Assembly: GCA_032622095.1 (NCBI GenBank)
Contig: CP136061.1
Span: 254,399,582-254,463,581 of the forward strand
DNA length: 64,000 bases
Direction: 5' to 3'
DNA from: Siphonodentalium dalli
Taxonomy: Eukaryota; Mollusca; Scaphopoda; Gadilida; Siphonodentaliidae
This document shows positions 1-11,413 of this stretch, piece after piece (the first letter of the stretch is position 1; every line of letters starts with the position of its first letter). A model generated the notes under the pieces. The model was not told where the DNA came from. It made no database searches and worked only from the letters and a program-made list of their open reading frames with translations. The position numbers were made by a program, and so were the translations under genes.

Positions 1-1468
1 ATACATTGGCCAAACAAATTTTATATTATTTTTTATAATTGATAAAAAATGTAAGAAAAATGAAAAAAGTAAGAAAAAAATTGTTAAAGAATGTAAGAAA
101 TAATTATAAAACAAAATTAAAATTGTTAAAGAATGTAAACAAAAAATGATAAAAATTTATAAAGAATGTAAGCAAAAAAATGATAAAATTGTTAAAGAAT
201 GGAAAAAAAATATGATAAAAACACTGATAAAAATGATAAAATTGTTAAAGAATATAAGAAAAAATGATAAAAAATTGTTATAGAATGTAAGAAAAAATTA
301 TAATTAATGATAAAGAATGTAATAAAAAATGATAACAAGAGCTACGCTGGGCGTGCAATATACGCCCTCTCTTGGGTCGACGGAAACTGGTAAAAAAGGG
401 GCATAACTCTGGTAAAAATTGGCGGACGGAACTCAAATTTAAACTTGACCTGTGTTTTGGTGGGAGAAAGTAATATACCAAATTATCATTGAATCCGATA
501 AGCTCTAGTAAAGTTATCATCCGGACAACAAATTTCAGGGATTTTCTAAGTCAAATTACGTCAAATAAGGGGCATAACTCCAGTGAAAATTGGCGGACGG
601 AACCCAAATTCGAACTTGAGCTGTCTTTTCTCCTAATAAACCCACATACCAAATTTGATTGAAATCGGTTCACTCTAACTAAAGTTATCATCCGGACAAC
701 AAATTTCCGGGATTTTCCAAGTCAAATTATGTCAAAAAAGGGGCCATAACTCTCGCAAAAATTATCGGATTAAAACGAAATTCGGAATTTAGCTGTATTT
801 CGATATATGTAATCCACAAAAAAAACGGGTTTTGTGTATAAACATTCCAAAATCGAGTTATCATCCGGAAACCAAAAACATAAGAAAAACAGAATTTTCT
901 GAGTCGAAAAAGGGGCATAACTCTGCCAAAAGTGGTCGGACAGAACCCAAGTTCGAACTTGACCTGTGTTTTGTTGGGAGAAAGTAATATACCAAATTTG
1001 GATTCATTCCGATAAACTGTACTAAAGTTATCATCCGGACAACAAATTTCAAGGATTTTCTAAGTCAAAAAACGTCAAATAAGGGGCATAACTCCGGTGA
1101 AAATTGGCGGGCGGAACCCAAATTCGAACTTGAACTTACTTTTCGGCTAATAAACCCACATACAAAATTTTATTAAATTTGGTTCACTCTAACTAAAGTT
1201 ATCATCCGGACAACAGGTTAACGGACGGACGCCCGCCCGGACGCCCAGACGCCCGGACGGACAGACCAATACTATAATACGGCCTTTTTTTCAAAAGGGC
1301 GTATAAAAATTGTTAAAGAATATAAGAAAAATTGACAAAAAATTGTTAGGCCAATGTATTCTGTTATATATGCGAGGTGACCTATGGTAAACTCGCATAT
1401 ATAAGAGAATGCATTGGCACATGGTATTTAATGTTGCGTCAGCGCAGCTCCCGTCATGAAAGGGTTAA
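1..1468. mobile_element. P2 piggyBac-like MITE, long form, left end outside window
   Basis: The right end reads gcgcagctcccgtcatgaaaggg followed by TTAA at 1465-1468. It has the P2 hairpin core at about 1350-1418, with unpaired changes in one arm. A pearl-like array (349-1305) and runs of aattgttaaagaatgtaag are embedded in it. The intact equivalent is 9247-10820. The TTAA flanks and CCCTTT termini fit the piggyBac superfamily; there is no transposase. Confidence 0.8.
349..1305. repeat. Pearl-like element with five core units of about 171 bp (copy A)
   Basis: The motif ggggcataactc recurs at about 398, 569, 740, 911 and 1083, giving units of 171-172 bp. Each unit also carries ttatcatccggacaaca. 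The array opens with a small hairpin (gggcgtgcaatatacgccc, 349-367), ends in a ggacggacgcccgcccggac tract (about 1222-1265), and closes with a hairpin tacggcc...gggcgta (1279-1304). Tandem cores plus an ACGG tract plus terminal hairpins match the architecture known for bivalve pearl/HINE elements. It is non-coding. Confidence 0.7.
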
Positions 1469-1469
1469 A

Positions 1470-1640
1470 ATTATACATCCGCCATTACAGCATATAAATA
1501 ACTTCTTCTGACAGTAGTAATTCTTTTATGTAAATAGTTCCAGCCTCCCTAGATATAGGGCATTATAATGATTTGACCTGGCAGTCATCAGAATACAATC
1601 ATGGACTGTAGGTGGCGACTAGAAGACTGGCTTCATATAG
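1470..1640. repeat. W dispersed repeat (copy A)
   Basis: The block includes cttctgacagtagtaatt, gggcattataatgatttgac and gactgtaggtggcgac. Diverged copies lie at 6895-7085 and 7985-8190, with an identical one at 10822-10992. I found no termini or coding potential. It may be an old local duplication of unique sequence. Confidence 0.7.
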
Positions 1641-2061
1641 CCTTGGTGTAATATATTCTGACCTGGTAGTCAGAGACTTACTCCTATCAGTCCTTCCAAT
1701 GAGGAAAACACAGCGATAACACTTATTAGCCAATGAAATTCAGAAGACAGGTGTAATTGTGCCTGGAATATAATCGTAGGTTTTCCTCAAACAAAATGTC
1801 ATTGTGGGATAGACCCCATGTCCAGTTGCACGTTCACATAGCCATAAGTTAAGTGAGATGGGAAAGGTTCTCAATTTACCTTCAAATATCTCAATATATA
1901 ATCAACGATTACAGAGACCATGAACATTTTGACAAGAGAGACAAGTGCAAATTTAGCACCTGTGAATTAAAGATTGTGAGTGTATACGGGTGGGAGAGCA
2001 GTCGCTCCCTTCTCCTGGGAAGGACTGTCCTATCCATGATTATAGGCTACAACGATTTTAT

Positions 2062-2461
2062 TTAACCCTTTACCCAACAGAAGGGCCCTGTGCCAATGCA
2101 TTCTCTTATATATGCGAGTCGACCATAGGTCGCCTCGCATATATAAGAGAATGCATTGGCTTAACACATTACAAATTATAAAATTGTTAAAGAATGTAAA
2201 ATAAAATGGTAAAAAGTGTTAAAAAAAGATTTTTTTTAGGCCAATGCATTCTCTTATATATGCGAGGCGACCTATGGTCGACTCGCATATATAAGAGAAT
2301 GCATTGGCACAGGGCATAACTGTAACTATCACAATGTGGTCAAGGAGCCGGTTCCAATGATATCCATATTTGTATGGTTCTATTGAGACAGACCGAAGAT
2401 ATTTTAGGCTGTTGAAGCTTTATTTGGCCGGTTTTGGCCGGTTTGTTGGGTAAAGGGTTAA
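2062..2461. mobile_element. P3 piggyBac-like MITE (copy A)
   Basis: TTAA at 2062-2065, terminus ccctttacccaacag, two opposed hairpin cores (about 2091-2160 and 2240-2309), then a conserved tail with ggccggttttggccgg, terminus tgttgggtaaaggg and TTAA at 2458-2461. Length is about 392 bp plus target sites. No coding capacity. Confidence 0.88.
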
Positions 2462-4244
2462 TGGATCATACACGGCACAATCGTTTTGTCGATTCCGCGA
2501 CCAATTTCACAATTCTGCGGCTTGACAATCACGGTGCTATGGCAGTTTAACGATTCTGCGACCTTACTATACATGATATTTTATGACATACTTAGATACA
2601 GGAGCTTTTTACTGAATTGGGATGTTTTGATTGTATAGAATAGACTTTGCAGTTCCACCAGGTTGACTCATGGAATACATACAGGGATGAGATCTATACA
2701 TAAAATGAGTCACAATCGGCTCGTTCAAATGGGGACCATAAGATCAAACCACGAACCGATCGCTAAAAGTCATTTCTTGGGCTACAAGGGGACATTAGCA
2801 GTGCGAAAATGCAGTAACAATGTCAACTATTTGGCAACGCCCCGGGTTTCGACCATGACAACAACGTTTGTTCGACTCGTTGAACGGTTATTTTCATTTG
2901 TATACGACGTATCTGACCCTGACCGGGCAGCTTAGTTCTGCAAGTAAGCTCATGTATGCTGCATCAGTGATGTTAGGCACCATGCCTTCGTTGTAATGAA
3001 CAGATCATGGATTCAATGCAGTACGTACTGTGTATATACTAATCCCACATGTGATGCCATAGAGACCAAGTCACATAAGAGATGTCCACCAGTCACTAAC
3101 CACGGGTGTACTAGTCAATGAGTATTTAGTAAAGAAACGGAAACACACTATTGGTGTGGCCTCAGAGAGTCTAGTTGACTGGGTTACAATACACCAAATA
3201 CAAATTAGTAGAGTGATTTCCCCTGGCACCCCCAAGCTAGGATCAGCATAAAAAAAATTCTGGCAGGTGAATGGTCAATGATACATGGATGAAAAGTGCA
3301 ACGAAAAAATGCACAAATGTGTTTCCCGTCGAGAAACATCAAATATAACCACATGGTAAACGGTTATGGCTGTGCAAATGGCGAATAATTTATGGGAGGT
3401 GTTTGTGTTTTTTTCGATGTCATTTTTTTCTCAATTTTAAGGGTAGTGTGACGTTTGTCAAGCTGCAGTGTGATTTACCACGTTCACAAGTACTTTTGGG
3501 CACATTTCTGTGTGTCTAAAAGGACGTTCTTTAATTTCAAATACTCGTGCAGGGTCAAAGCTTTCCTGCGAATACAGACCAGCGGGATTTGTTAACACTG
3601 AGGCCTATGTAAATCATTTGGTGTATTGTAACCACTGTGGCATCAATGAGAGTATGCAAATGACAGACACCCTATTTCAAGGCTTGGCCTCAGAGAGTCT
3701 AGTTGACTGTGGCATCCATTAGAGTATGTAGAATGCAGTTATGATCATAACCAGGCAGTGATTTAAATAAATGATCGTGCTTCTTCATGAGAATAACACA
3801 GATGAGACAATCAGCCCCATTCTTTACGGCAGTCACTAACTTAATTAGCTACGTGATTACGGCAAATTGAATTCTGGTCTTCAGATCAGAAAACTACTTC
3901 TGATTCACATAAATAACCCATTAAGAAAACTGGCCTGATGTTTGATTAACACAGTAAAATCTCTGATTGAATCTATCCTATACCACAATGTGAGTTCATA
4001 GTCCATAAACATAACGCACGCACAATACATAACTATCTTATACACAATGTGAGTTCATATAACCGACACAAGTAATGCACACAATGAAGGTCCCAAGCCA
4101 CAGAGTCGAACGATAGTTGCTAACTTCAATCTAGATTTAAATAATGTCAGGCCCCACTTTATATGTACCAATTATTCTAACGAGATTGCATTGTCCACAT
4201 ATATGAAGACTCTGCATCGTGTACATGGGTTCCTAGTAGGGAAG
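2462..4244. other. 1.8 kb without recognised genes (copy A; repeated at 11814-13596)
   Basis: Only short chance reading frames are present; the longest, 90 codons at 2663-2935, resembles nothing I know. A partial Q terminus (tgcaaatgacagacac...caaggcttg) lies at about 3656-3694. The phrase gcctcagagagtctagttga occurs at about 3160 and 3694, near an inverted match of gttacaatacaccaaat (about 3183 and 3620). This suggests debris of an older insertion. Confidence 0.5.
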
Positions 4245-4447
4245 TACAATAATGCTCTTAATTAATCGACTCCTTAAACACAGCAGAATTATGGGTAACT
4301 TTTCAATGGCTTGTTGCCATTCATAGGAAAGCTCTCGATGAGAGCTTTCCGATGAATGGCAACAAGCCATATTTCCAACTAAATCCTGAAAAGTTACCCA
4401 TAATTCTGCTGTGTTTAAGGAGTCAATTAATTAGAGCATTTACTGTA
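4245..4447. mobile_element. FB-TA foldback MITE (copy A)
   Basis: TA flanks at 4245-4246 and 4446-4447. It is a near-perfect inverted repeat around gaaagctctcgatgagagctttc. Arm variants are symmetric: cttaaacacag on the left pairs with ctgtgtttaag on the right, where most copies have aaccacag/ctgtggtt. Part of the left arm (gatttagtcggaaatat) is deleted. The CAGT-like terminus with a TA duplication fits Tc1/mariner. Confidence 0.85.
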
Positions 4448-4449
4448 GA

Positions 4450-4900
4450 TAAAGAGTCCTAATTTACGGTCTGTAAAATCAGCCCTGTTTTGTTTTTTGT
4501 TTTTTTAATTTTTTTGGGTTGAGTTTTTTTTTGGGTATGCTTAAGCATGCTATAGCGAATTTAAAAACAAACTGGATAAAACCTTAGGGGCATGTTATAA
4601 CTCAAAACTATCACCAAGTATTCATAGTCATAATTTTGATGCCCATGAAAAACGTAAGATTCCCTGACACTAAACCTACAAAATAAGTCTGGCACTGAAA
4701 GAGTTAAAGAATATAAGAAAAAATTAATTAAAATTGTAAAAAATTGTAAAAAATAATAACAAATGATGAAAAATTGTTAGGCCAATGCATTCTCTTATAT
4801 ATGCGAGGCGACCTATGGTCGACTCGCATATATAAGAGAATGCATTGGCACAGGGTATATGGGTTGATACAAAAATCGGACCTGGCACTGAAAGGGTTAA
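4450..4900. mobile_element. P1 piggyBac-like MITE, 5'-truncated (copy A)
   Basis: The right terminus acctggcactgaaaggg is followed by TTAA at 4897-4900. The hairpin core is at about 4781-4850. Upstream sequence (aatttacggtctgtaaaatc, cttaggggcatgttataac) matches the complete long P1 at 50612-51082, but its first 15 bp or so are missing next to the preceding FB-TA. Confidence 0.78.
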
Positions 4901-5323
4901 AATTAACCATCGCTTTGGTGTAAACAATGCGATCTCCCACACAAATTAAATCAGTTGATATTTCTTCAGGTTATCGCACTATCATGATCAAAATTCACAA
5001 AAAGAAACGAAAATGGCCGTAACTCCGTGCCAAAACTGTTAATCAAACTCATTCAAGACATTGTTGAGCAAGTTTCATGTACCAAATATCAACAAAATCA
5101 GTTGATATTTGTTCAAGTTATCAACTATACTAATTAAAATGTTACTGTATAACAAAAGTTTATTACCTTCTACCTTTTGTGCAAGATGACTTATTTGCCC
5201 ATTAACTTCTTTTTCATGGAATTGATAAATTTTTTCCTCAATACACTTCATGCTCAAAGATGCAAGATCTATATAAGATAGAGAATGAATGACTTAACCC
5301 TTTCACGACGGGAGCTGCGCTGG

Positions 5324-5620
5324 TGCATTACTAAATTCACCCTCTGGGGACCACATTCTGCTTAGGCCTCATCTTCTCTGGAAAGTTTCTTTTAGTATAA
5401 AATTTCTATAGAAACTTCTTCACATAGTTTCTATTTCTTTCTTAGTTTAGTTTCTCTCCATCTCCAAATTGGCAGACGACACATTGCATAATCGAGGTTC
5501 CCAATGGGTGTCATTTGCAGAATGAGGTCCCCAGAGGGTGAATTTAGTGAGGATAGCCCGCTATGTGGGACATGCCACAAAATTCACCCTCTGTGGACCT
5601 CATTCTGCCAATGACATGCA
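5324..5620. mobile_element. Q element, partial
   Basis: Contains aaattcaccctctgggga, the internal spacer cttaggcctcatcttct, gcataatcgaggttccca, then the palindromic arm gcagaatgaggtccccagag with its inverted partner ending ctcattctgc. The outer CAAGCC termini are missing on both sides. Confidence 0.7.
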
Positions 5621-6053
5621 CTCTTGTTTGCAGATTAATATGCATCTGTTGATCAGCGTGATATATTCATGAGGAATATGCTGCTCTGTGTCTTGTGCAA
5701 ATTTCGAGCCAAGCCAAGAATTCCAAAAGGCAGCGTGGGTCCCCCTCCTTTCTGGAGGACAAGTGGGATGGGGGAAGATGCGTGCACAGCAACTACTGTA
5801 CAGTAATGCCCTAAAATCATTGTTAAGACAGATTAATCATGGACATGCCAGATGATTAATCACATTCAGGGGTTTACGTGAATGCCCAGGCTCCGCATGT
5901 ACATGTAGTGCGTCTTTTGAATGAAAGTATGTTGTAGATTAGCAACGGGGCGGGACTCGGTCCAAAACATGCAGTATCATCCCAACGAGAACGACAAGAG
6001 ACTTGGTTTACAACCAGCTTAGTACAGTAATGCCCCACCAAATAATCGACTCC

Positions 6054-6293
6054 TTAACCCTTTGAGTGCCAGGGGCCGATATTATCGGCCCTAAACCTAC
6101 ACAATAAGTCTGTTAAAGAATATAATAAAATATATTAAAATTGTTAAAAACAAAACAAAAACAAAAATTGTTAGGCCAATGCATTCTCTTATATATGCGA
6201 GGCGACCTATGGTCGACTCGCATATATAAGAGAATGCATTGGCACAGGGTATATGGGTTGATACAAAAATCGACCTGGCACTCAAAGGGTTAA
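6054..6293. mobile_element. P1 piggyBac-like MITE, in left arm of FB-TA
   Basis: TTAA 6054-6057, terminus ccctttgagtgccagggg with a small gccgatattatcggc hairpin, tract ctgttaaagaatataa, hairpin core 6175-6243, terminus cctggcactcaaaggg, TTAA 6290-6293. The 232-bp body is flanked by precise TTAA duplications. Confidence 0.92.
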
Positions 6294-6447
6294 CCACAGC
6301 AGAATTATGGGTAACTTTTCAGGATTTAGTCGGAAATATGGTTTGTTGCCATTCATTGGAAAGCTCTCAATGAGAGCTTACCGATGAATGGCAATAAGCC
6401 ATATTTCCGACTAAACCCTGAAAAGTTACCCATAATTCTGCTGTGGT

Positions 6448-6678
6448 TTAACCCTTGAGTGCCAGGGGTCGATCTCATCGTCCCTAAACCTACAAAATAA
6501 GTCTGTTAAAGAATATAAGAATAAATTATTAAAATTGTAAAAAAAAACCAAATTGTTAGGCCAATGCATTCTCTTATATATGCGAGGCGACCTATGGTCG
6601 ACTCGCATATATAAGAGAATGCATTGGCACAGGGTATATGGGTTGATACAAAAATCGACCTGGCACTCAAAGGGTTAA
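6448..6678. mobile_element. P1 piggyBac-like MITE, in right arm of FB-TA
   Basis: TTAA 6448-6451, terminus cccttgagtgccagggg (one t fewer than consensus), hairpin core about 6559-6628, terminus cctggcactcaaaggg, TTAA 6675-6678. It has the same orientation relative to the + strand as the 6054 copy but sits in the mirror-image site. Confidence 0.9.
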
Positions 6679-6894
6679 AGGAGTTGATTATTTAGGGCAT
6701 TACTGTAGCTTAGTAGCAAGTAAAGCAAGTAAAATGTTATTTATATTTATACAACAGTGATGAGTATAAATCTTTACAGACTTAAATTGTCTGCACAGCT
6801 ATAAGGGCTTGAAAGCAGGGGACATAACTCTTTCAGTTTCACATTTAATACTGGAGTTATTTATAGCCATACCATTACACAGCAGCCTATAAAC

Positions 6895-7085
6895 ACTGAT
6901 GTTTTATTAAAATGATACATCAGCCATTACAACATATATAACTATACTTCTGACAGTAGTAATTCCATTTATGGAAATGTTTCTGGCCTCTCTAGACAGA
7001 GGGCATTATAATGATTTGACCCAGCAGTCAGGAGAATATAAGCATGTAGGTGTTGACCAGAAGGCTGGCTTCAATATAGGCCGAA
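6895..7085. repeat. W dispersed repeat, second locus
   Basis: Diverged from the block at 1470, sharing cttctgacagtagtaatt, gggcattataatgatttgac and ccagaaggctggcttc. No termini found. Confidence 0.6.
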
Positions 7086-7494
7086 AGCCAAGAGGGTTGC
7101 AATTACACTATCGTGTACGAAAGGTTTGATATCTTTGATTTGGTATCACCCTTGAACCATCGCAGAAAACCCATTTCAGGGAAATGAACTTAATTGCGTG
7201 CTTGATTATTAAAACAAGCCACATGTATCCGCTTGTGCATACACTTGATGTAGGGCTAGCTCGAGTTTCCAGTAGCCTCTGACACTATATCTGAAATCTT
7301 CTACTGTCATAATTTATCCAGTTATAAGTACAAGATGTGTGATAAACATAGAACAGCCGATAATAAGATTTGTTAGAATTTAGACATTTAAGTGCACTCA
7401 AGCAAGGCGCTGATTTCTGAAGAAACCGAACAATCTAGAACTAACTGATTATTGATTTATGCAAGGAAAGCCCTCTATAATATCCGGGAAAGGT

Positions 7495-7821
7495 CTATTT
7501 GCACTATAGTATAAAATTGCCCGAAACGTGTTATTTATCAACATGTTGTTCGATGAAATTTGGCCTTATTATCAACACAAAGCCTCTTGATTTTAGAATT
7601 ATCCATCTTCATCCGCAATTTGGTCCGAGATCGTCGGCTCGACGAAATTTTACTGGGGCACTAATAAGTCTTGATGGTGAAAAATAATAGATTTAAAAAA
7701 TTGATATCTAATAAATCTCAGCTTTGATAGGTGGGTTCCTTGACTCGAATCAAATATTTTTTACCCCCGAATCCAAATAAATAGTAATTGAGGGGCGCTT
7801 AATCGGATTATGCATCTTTAA
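7495..7821. mobile_element. R element, partial
   Basis: Matches the R element at 29443-29837 over ggtgggttccttgactcgaa, tttttacccccgaa and the terminal ggattatgcatctTTAA (TTAA 7818-7821). The other terminus is not recognisable. Confidence 0.6.
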
Positions 7822-7844
7822 GCTCTTAATTATAATTATAATCA

Positions 7845-7932
7845 TCTCAATCGTGATGACAAAACATTTGAATTTCCACTCGTGGCTAAAGCCACTCGTG
7901 GAAATTCAATGTTTTGTCATCACTCATGAGAT
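7845..7932. repeat. Near-perfect palindrome, arms about 35 bp
   Basis: gtgatgacaaaacattt... turns at ggctaaagcc and returns as ...gttttgtcatcac. Partial pairing extends outward through atctca/tgagat. It would fold as a hairpin with almost no loop. No known family recognised. Confidence 0.8.
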
Positions 7933-7984
7933 ATAACCCATATCTACTGAAAAAGTGTGGATATCCTCTATATAGCCACATAAT

Positions 7985-8190
7985 TACATAGAAGCCTCTA
8001 AATATTTTGTTAAAATAATATACATGTATCGGTCAGTACAACATATATAACTACTTCTGACAGTAGTAATTTTGTTGATGGAAATGTTTCTGGCCTCTCT
8101 AGACATAGGGCATTATAACGATTTGACCCAACAGTAAGAATAACACAATCACTGTAGGTGGCGACCAGAAGACAAATGTCAATATTTTGG
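7985..8190. repeat. W dispersed repeat, third locus
   Basis: Shares cttctgacagtagtaatt, gggcattataacgatttgac and ctgtaggtggcgacc with the blocks at 1470 and 6895. The preceding phrase gcctctaaatattttgtta resembles about 9226-9248, so the block may extend further. Confidence 0.6.
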
Positions 8191-8345
8191 TGTCTTAAAT
8201 TACTGCTATCCATGATAAGGTCACACCAATAATCATTTCGTAGTTCAAAATTTGTTTAGTGGGCAAAATTAGCCACTTATAATTAGCGGCTAGATGTCTG
8301 TGCTAAGTACAGACGTCTCGCTGTGTTTCATATAGTGTCATGTAC

Positions 8346-8938
8346 CAGGGTTTCCGCTATACCGGCAAGGGGTCCCCTTGACGGCCCCGTTCCCCTCGCC
8401 AAGTTTTCCCCTCCTGCCATACCCCAGGACATACTGCATGTCTATAAAGGTATAAAGATGTTTAAAACTTCTGAATTTTGTTGGAATAGTACTAAGGAAT
8501 TTTAAAAAGTGAATTTATTTTATATCTTGTGAGTGTACACACTCTAAACGCGTTGTTATACAGAAAATTGAAACAGGAAGTGATCGGAACTGACATCGCT
8601 AGAAGCTATGCCTTTGAGGCTGGTTAGTTACGTTGCGGTTAGTACCCGGTTATATTATGCAAAAGAGCAGTATTTTAATCGTACCTGTCATGTTTTATAC
8701 CGCAAAATATACTGTTCACTTTGTAATAGAGCGAGAGAGAAATGTGGGAGTAGCCGCACCGGGACTTGGCACTTGGGCAGAAATGGAACAAAACAATCTG
8801 CCATTTCTACTCTCACACGATTCTATTGGCCGATATAACGAAATTAGTTCAACCAGTGCTAAAACAGGCTACTTTTACCTGGATTTTTCCCCTTGACGGC
8901 TACCGGCCCCATTCCCCTACCCCCTAGCGGAAACCCTG
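8346..8938. mobile_element. H1: hAT-like non-autonomous element, 593 bp
   Basis: Termini CAGGGTTTCCGCTA and, inverted, TAGCGGAAACCCTG. Direct repeats CATGTAC flank it (8339-8345 and 8939-8945). CA-G termini with a 7-8-bp duplication fit hAT. Subterminal sequence is C-rich (ggggtccccttgacggcc and ttccccttgacggc). The internal frames of up to 87 codons show no transposase motif. Confidence 0.8.
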
Positions 8939-9246
8939 CATGTACAGAGTACAGACCTGGTACAGCACACCAGCAGTCAGCCGTCATTGGAGGGAAATAA
9001 GAAATTAGCAACTCGGAAGCAATGTACCTCAATGTTCAAAGAGATCTGGGCTGTATACCTAAATCATCCAACAGAAAATATGCAACAAATGATTGAATTT
9101 GAGACAGTGATGAGTGTAAAATACACTAATGTACTCTATGAATGATGTAAATAACATGGTAATTATAAATTAGTAAATTTAAAACCACTAGACTGGTACC
9201 TGGGCCACAGGATTATACGCAACAGCCTCTAAATACCAACGTTTTG

Positions 9247-10820
9247 TTAACTCTTTCATGGCGGGAGCTTCCATAATTTTTGCGAAAACCTTGTGCCGAT
9301 GCATCTCTCATATATGCGAGTCAACCATATGTCGCCTCGCATATATAAGAGAATACATTGGCCAAACAAATTTTATATTATTTTTTATAATTGATAAAAA
9401 ATGTAAGAAAAATGAAAAAAGTAAGAAAAAAATTGTTAAAGAATGTAAGAAATAATTATAAAACAAAATTAAAATTGTTAAAGAATGTAAACAAAAAATG
9501 ATAAAAATTTATAAAGAATGTAAGCAAAAAAATGATAAAATTGTTAAAGAATGGAAAAAAAATATGATAAAAACACTGATAAAAATGATAAAATTGTTAA
9601 AGAATATAAGAAAAAATGATAAAAAATTGTTATAGAATGTAAGAAAAAATTATAATAAATGATAAAGAATGTAATAAAAAATGATAACAAGAGCTACGCT
9701 GGGCGTGCAATATACGCCCTCTCTTGGGTCGACGGAAACTGGTAAAAAAGGGGCATAACTCTGGTAAAAATTGGCGGACGGAACTCAAATTTAAACTTGA
9801 CCTGTGTTTTGGTGGGAGAAAGTAATATACCAAATTATCATTGAATCCGATAAGCTCTAGTAAAGTTATCATCCGGACAACAAATTTCAGGGATTTTCTA
9901 AGTCAAATTACGTCAAATAAGGGGCATAACTCCAGTGAAAATTGGCGGACGGAACCCAAATTCGAACTTGAGCTGTCTTTTCTCCTAATAAACCCACATA
10001 CCAAATTTGATTGAAATCGGTTCACTCTAACTAAAGTTATCATCCGGACAACAAATTTCCGGGATTTTCCAAGTCAAATTATGTCAAAAAAGGGGCCATA
10101 ACTCTCGCAAAAATTATCGGATTAAAACGAAATTCGGAATTTAGCTGTATTTCGATATATGTAATCCACAAAAAAAACGGGTTTTGTGTATAAACATTCC
10201 AAAATCGAGTTATCATCCGGAAACCAAAAACATAAGAAAAACAGAATTTTCTGAGTCGAAAAAGGGGCATAACTCTGCCAAAAATGGTCGGACAGAACCC
10301 AAGTTCGAACTTGACCTGTGTTTTGTTGGGAGAAAGTAATATACCAAATTTGGATTCATTCCGATAAACTGTACTAAAGTTATCATCCGGACAACAAATT
10401 TCAAGGATTTTCTAAGTCAAAAAACGTCAAATAAGGGGCATAACTCCGGTGAAAATTGGCGGGCGGAACCCAAATTCGAACTTGAACTTACTTTTCGGCT
10501 AATAAACCCACATACAAAATTTTATTAAATTTGGTTCACTCTAACTAAAGTTATCATCCGGACAACAGGTTAACGGACGGACGCCCGCCCGGACGCCCAG
10601 ACGCCCGGACGGACAGACCAATACTATAATACGGCCTTTTTTTCAAAAGGGCGTATAAAAATTGTTAAAGAATATAAGAAAAATTGACAAAAAATTGTTA
10701 GGCCAATGTATTCTGTTATATATGCGAGGTGACCTATGGTAAACTCGCATATATAAGAGAATGCATTGGCACATGGTATTTAATGTTGCGTCAGCGCAGC
10801 TCCCGTCATGAAAGGGTTAA
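9247..10820. mobile_element. P2 piggyBac-like MITE, complete long form
   Basis: TTAA at 9247-9250 is followed by ctctttcatggcgggagct. The right end gtcatgaaaggg is followed by TTAA at 10817-10820. The interior is about 1.57 kb and includes two hairpin-core copies (about 9295-9362 and 10702-10770), AT-rich aattgttaaagaatg runs and the pearl-like array. Short P2 relatives (for example 25424-25672) lack the array, so this form gained cargo. Confidence 0.8.
9701..10657. repeat. Pearl-like element, copy B
   Basis: Same array as 349-1305, with one substitution seen at 10284. It is embedded in the complete P2 element 9247-10820. Confidence 0.7.
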
Positions 10821-10821
10821 A

Positions 10822-10992
10822 ATTATACATCCGCCATTACAGCATATAAATAACTTCTTCTGACAGTAGTAATTCTTTTATGTAAATAGTTCCAGCCTCC
10901 CTAGATATAGGGCATTATAATGATTTGACCTGGCAGTCATCAGAATACAATCATGGACTGTAGGTGGCGACTAGAAGACTGGCTTCATATAG
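10822..10992. repeat. W dispersed repeat (copy B)
   Basis: Identical counterpart of 1470-1640 within the second copy of the duplication. Confidence 0.7.
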
Positions 10993-11413
10993 CCTTGGTG
11001 TAATATATTCTGACCTGGTAGTCAGAGACTTACTCCTATCAGTCCTTCCAATGAGGAAAACACAGCGATAACACTTATTAGCCAATGAAATTCAGAAGAC
11101 AGGTGTAATTGTGCCTGGAATATAATCGTAGGTTTTCCTCAAACAAAATGTCATTGTGGGATAGACCCCATGTCCAGTTGCACGTTCACATAGCCATAAG
11201 TTAAGTGAGATGGGAAAGGTTCTCAATTTACCTTCAAATATCTCAATATATAATCAACGATTACAGAGACCATGAACATTTTGACAAGAGAGACAAGTGC
11301 AAATTTAGCACCTGTGAATTAAAGATTGTGAGTGTATACGGGTGGGAGAGCAGTCGCTCCCTTCTCCTGGGAAGGACTGTCCTATCCATGATTATAGGCT
11401 ACAACGATTTTAT

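Larger units (their letters stand above)
1..5129 (+). repeat. Copy A of a near-identical direct duplication (offset 9,352 bp)
   Basis: Every stretch I compared recurs 9,352 bp downstream in the same orientation. The only differences I saw are at 305 (t versus a) and 932 (g versus a), so identity is near 99.96%. Similarity stops at 5129, inside a run ending tcaactata, after which the copies diverge. The left edge lies outside the window. Content: the right part of a long P2 element with a pearl-like array, a W repeat, a P3, 1.8 kb without recognisable features, an FB-TA and a P1. Identity this high means either a very recent tandem duplication or an assembly artefact. Confidence 0.95.
6023..6707. 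mobile_element. FB-TA foldback MITE carrying two P1 insertions
   Basis: TA-flanked (6023-6024 and 6706-6707). The host starts cagtaatgcccc and ends gggcattactg, with arms meeting near 6365. Each arm contains one TTAA (ctccTTAAccacag and its mirror), and both are occupied by P1 elements (6054-6293 and 6448-6678). Removing the insertions leaves an FB-TA of normal length (about 230 bp). Confidence 0.9.

Noticed and set aside
4724-4942. Recurring peptide CANAFSYICESTIGRLAYIR in many frames across the window
   Set aside because: It is the translation of the hairpin core, which has no stops in some frames on either strand. It reflects the repeat, not a gene family.
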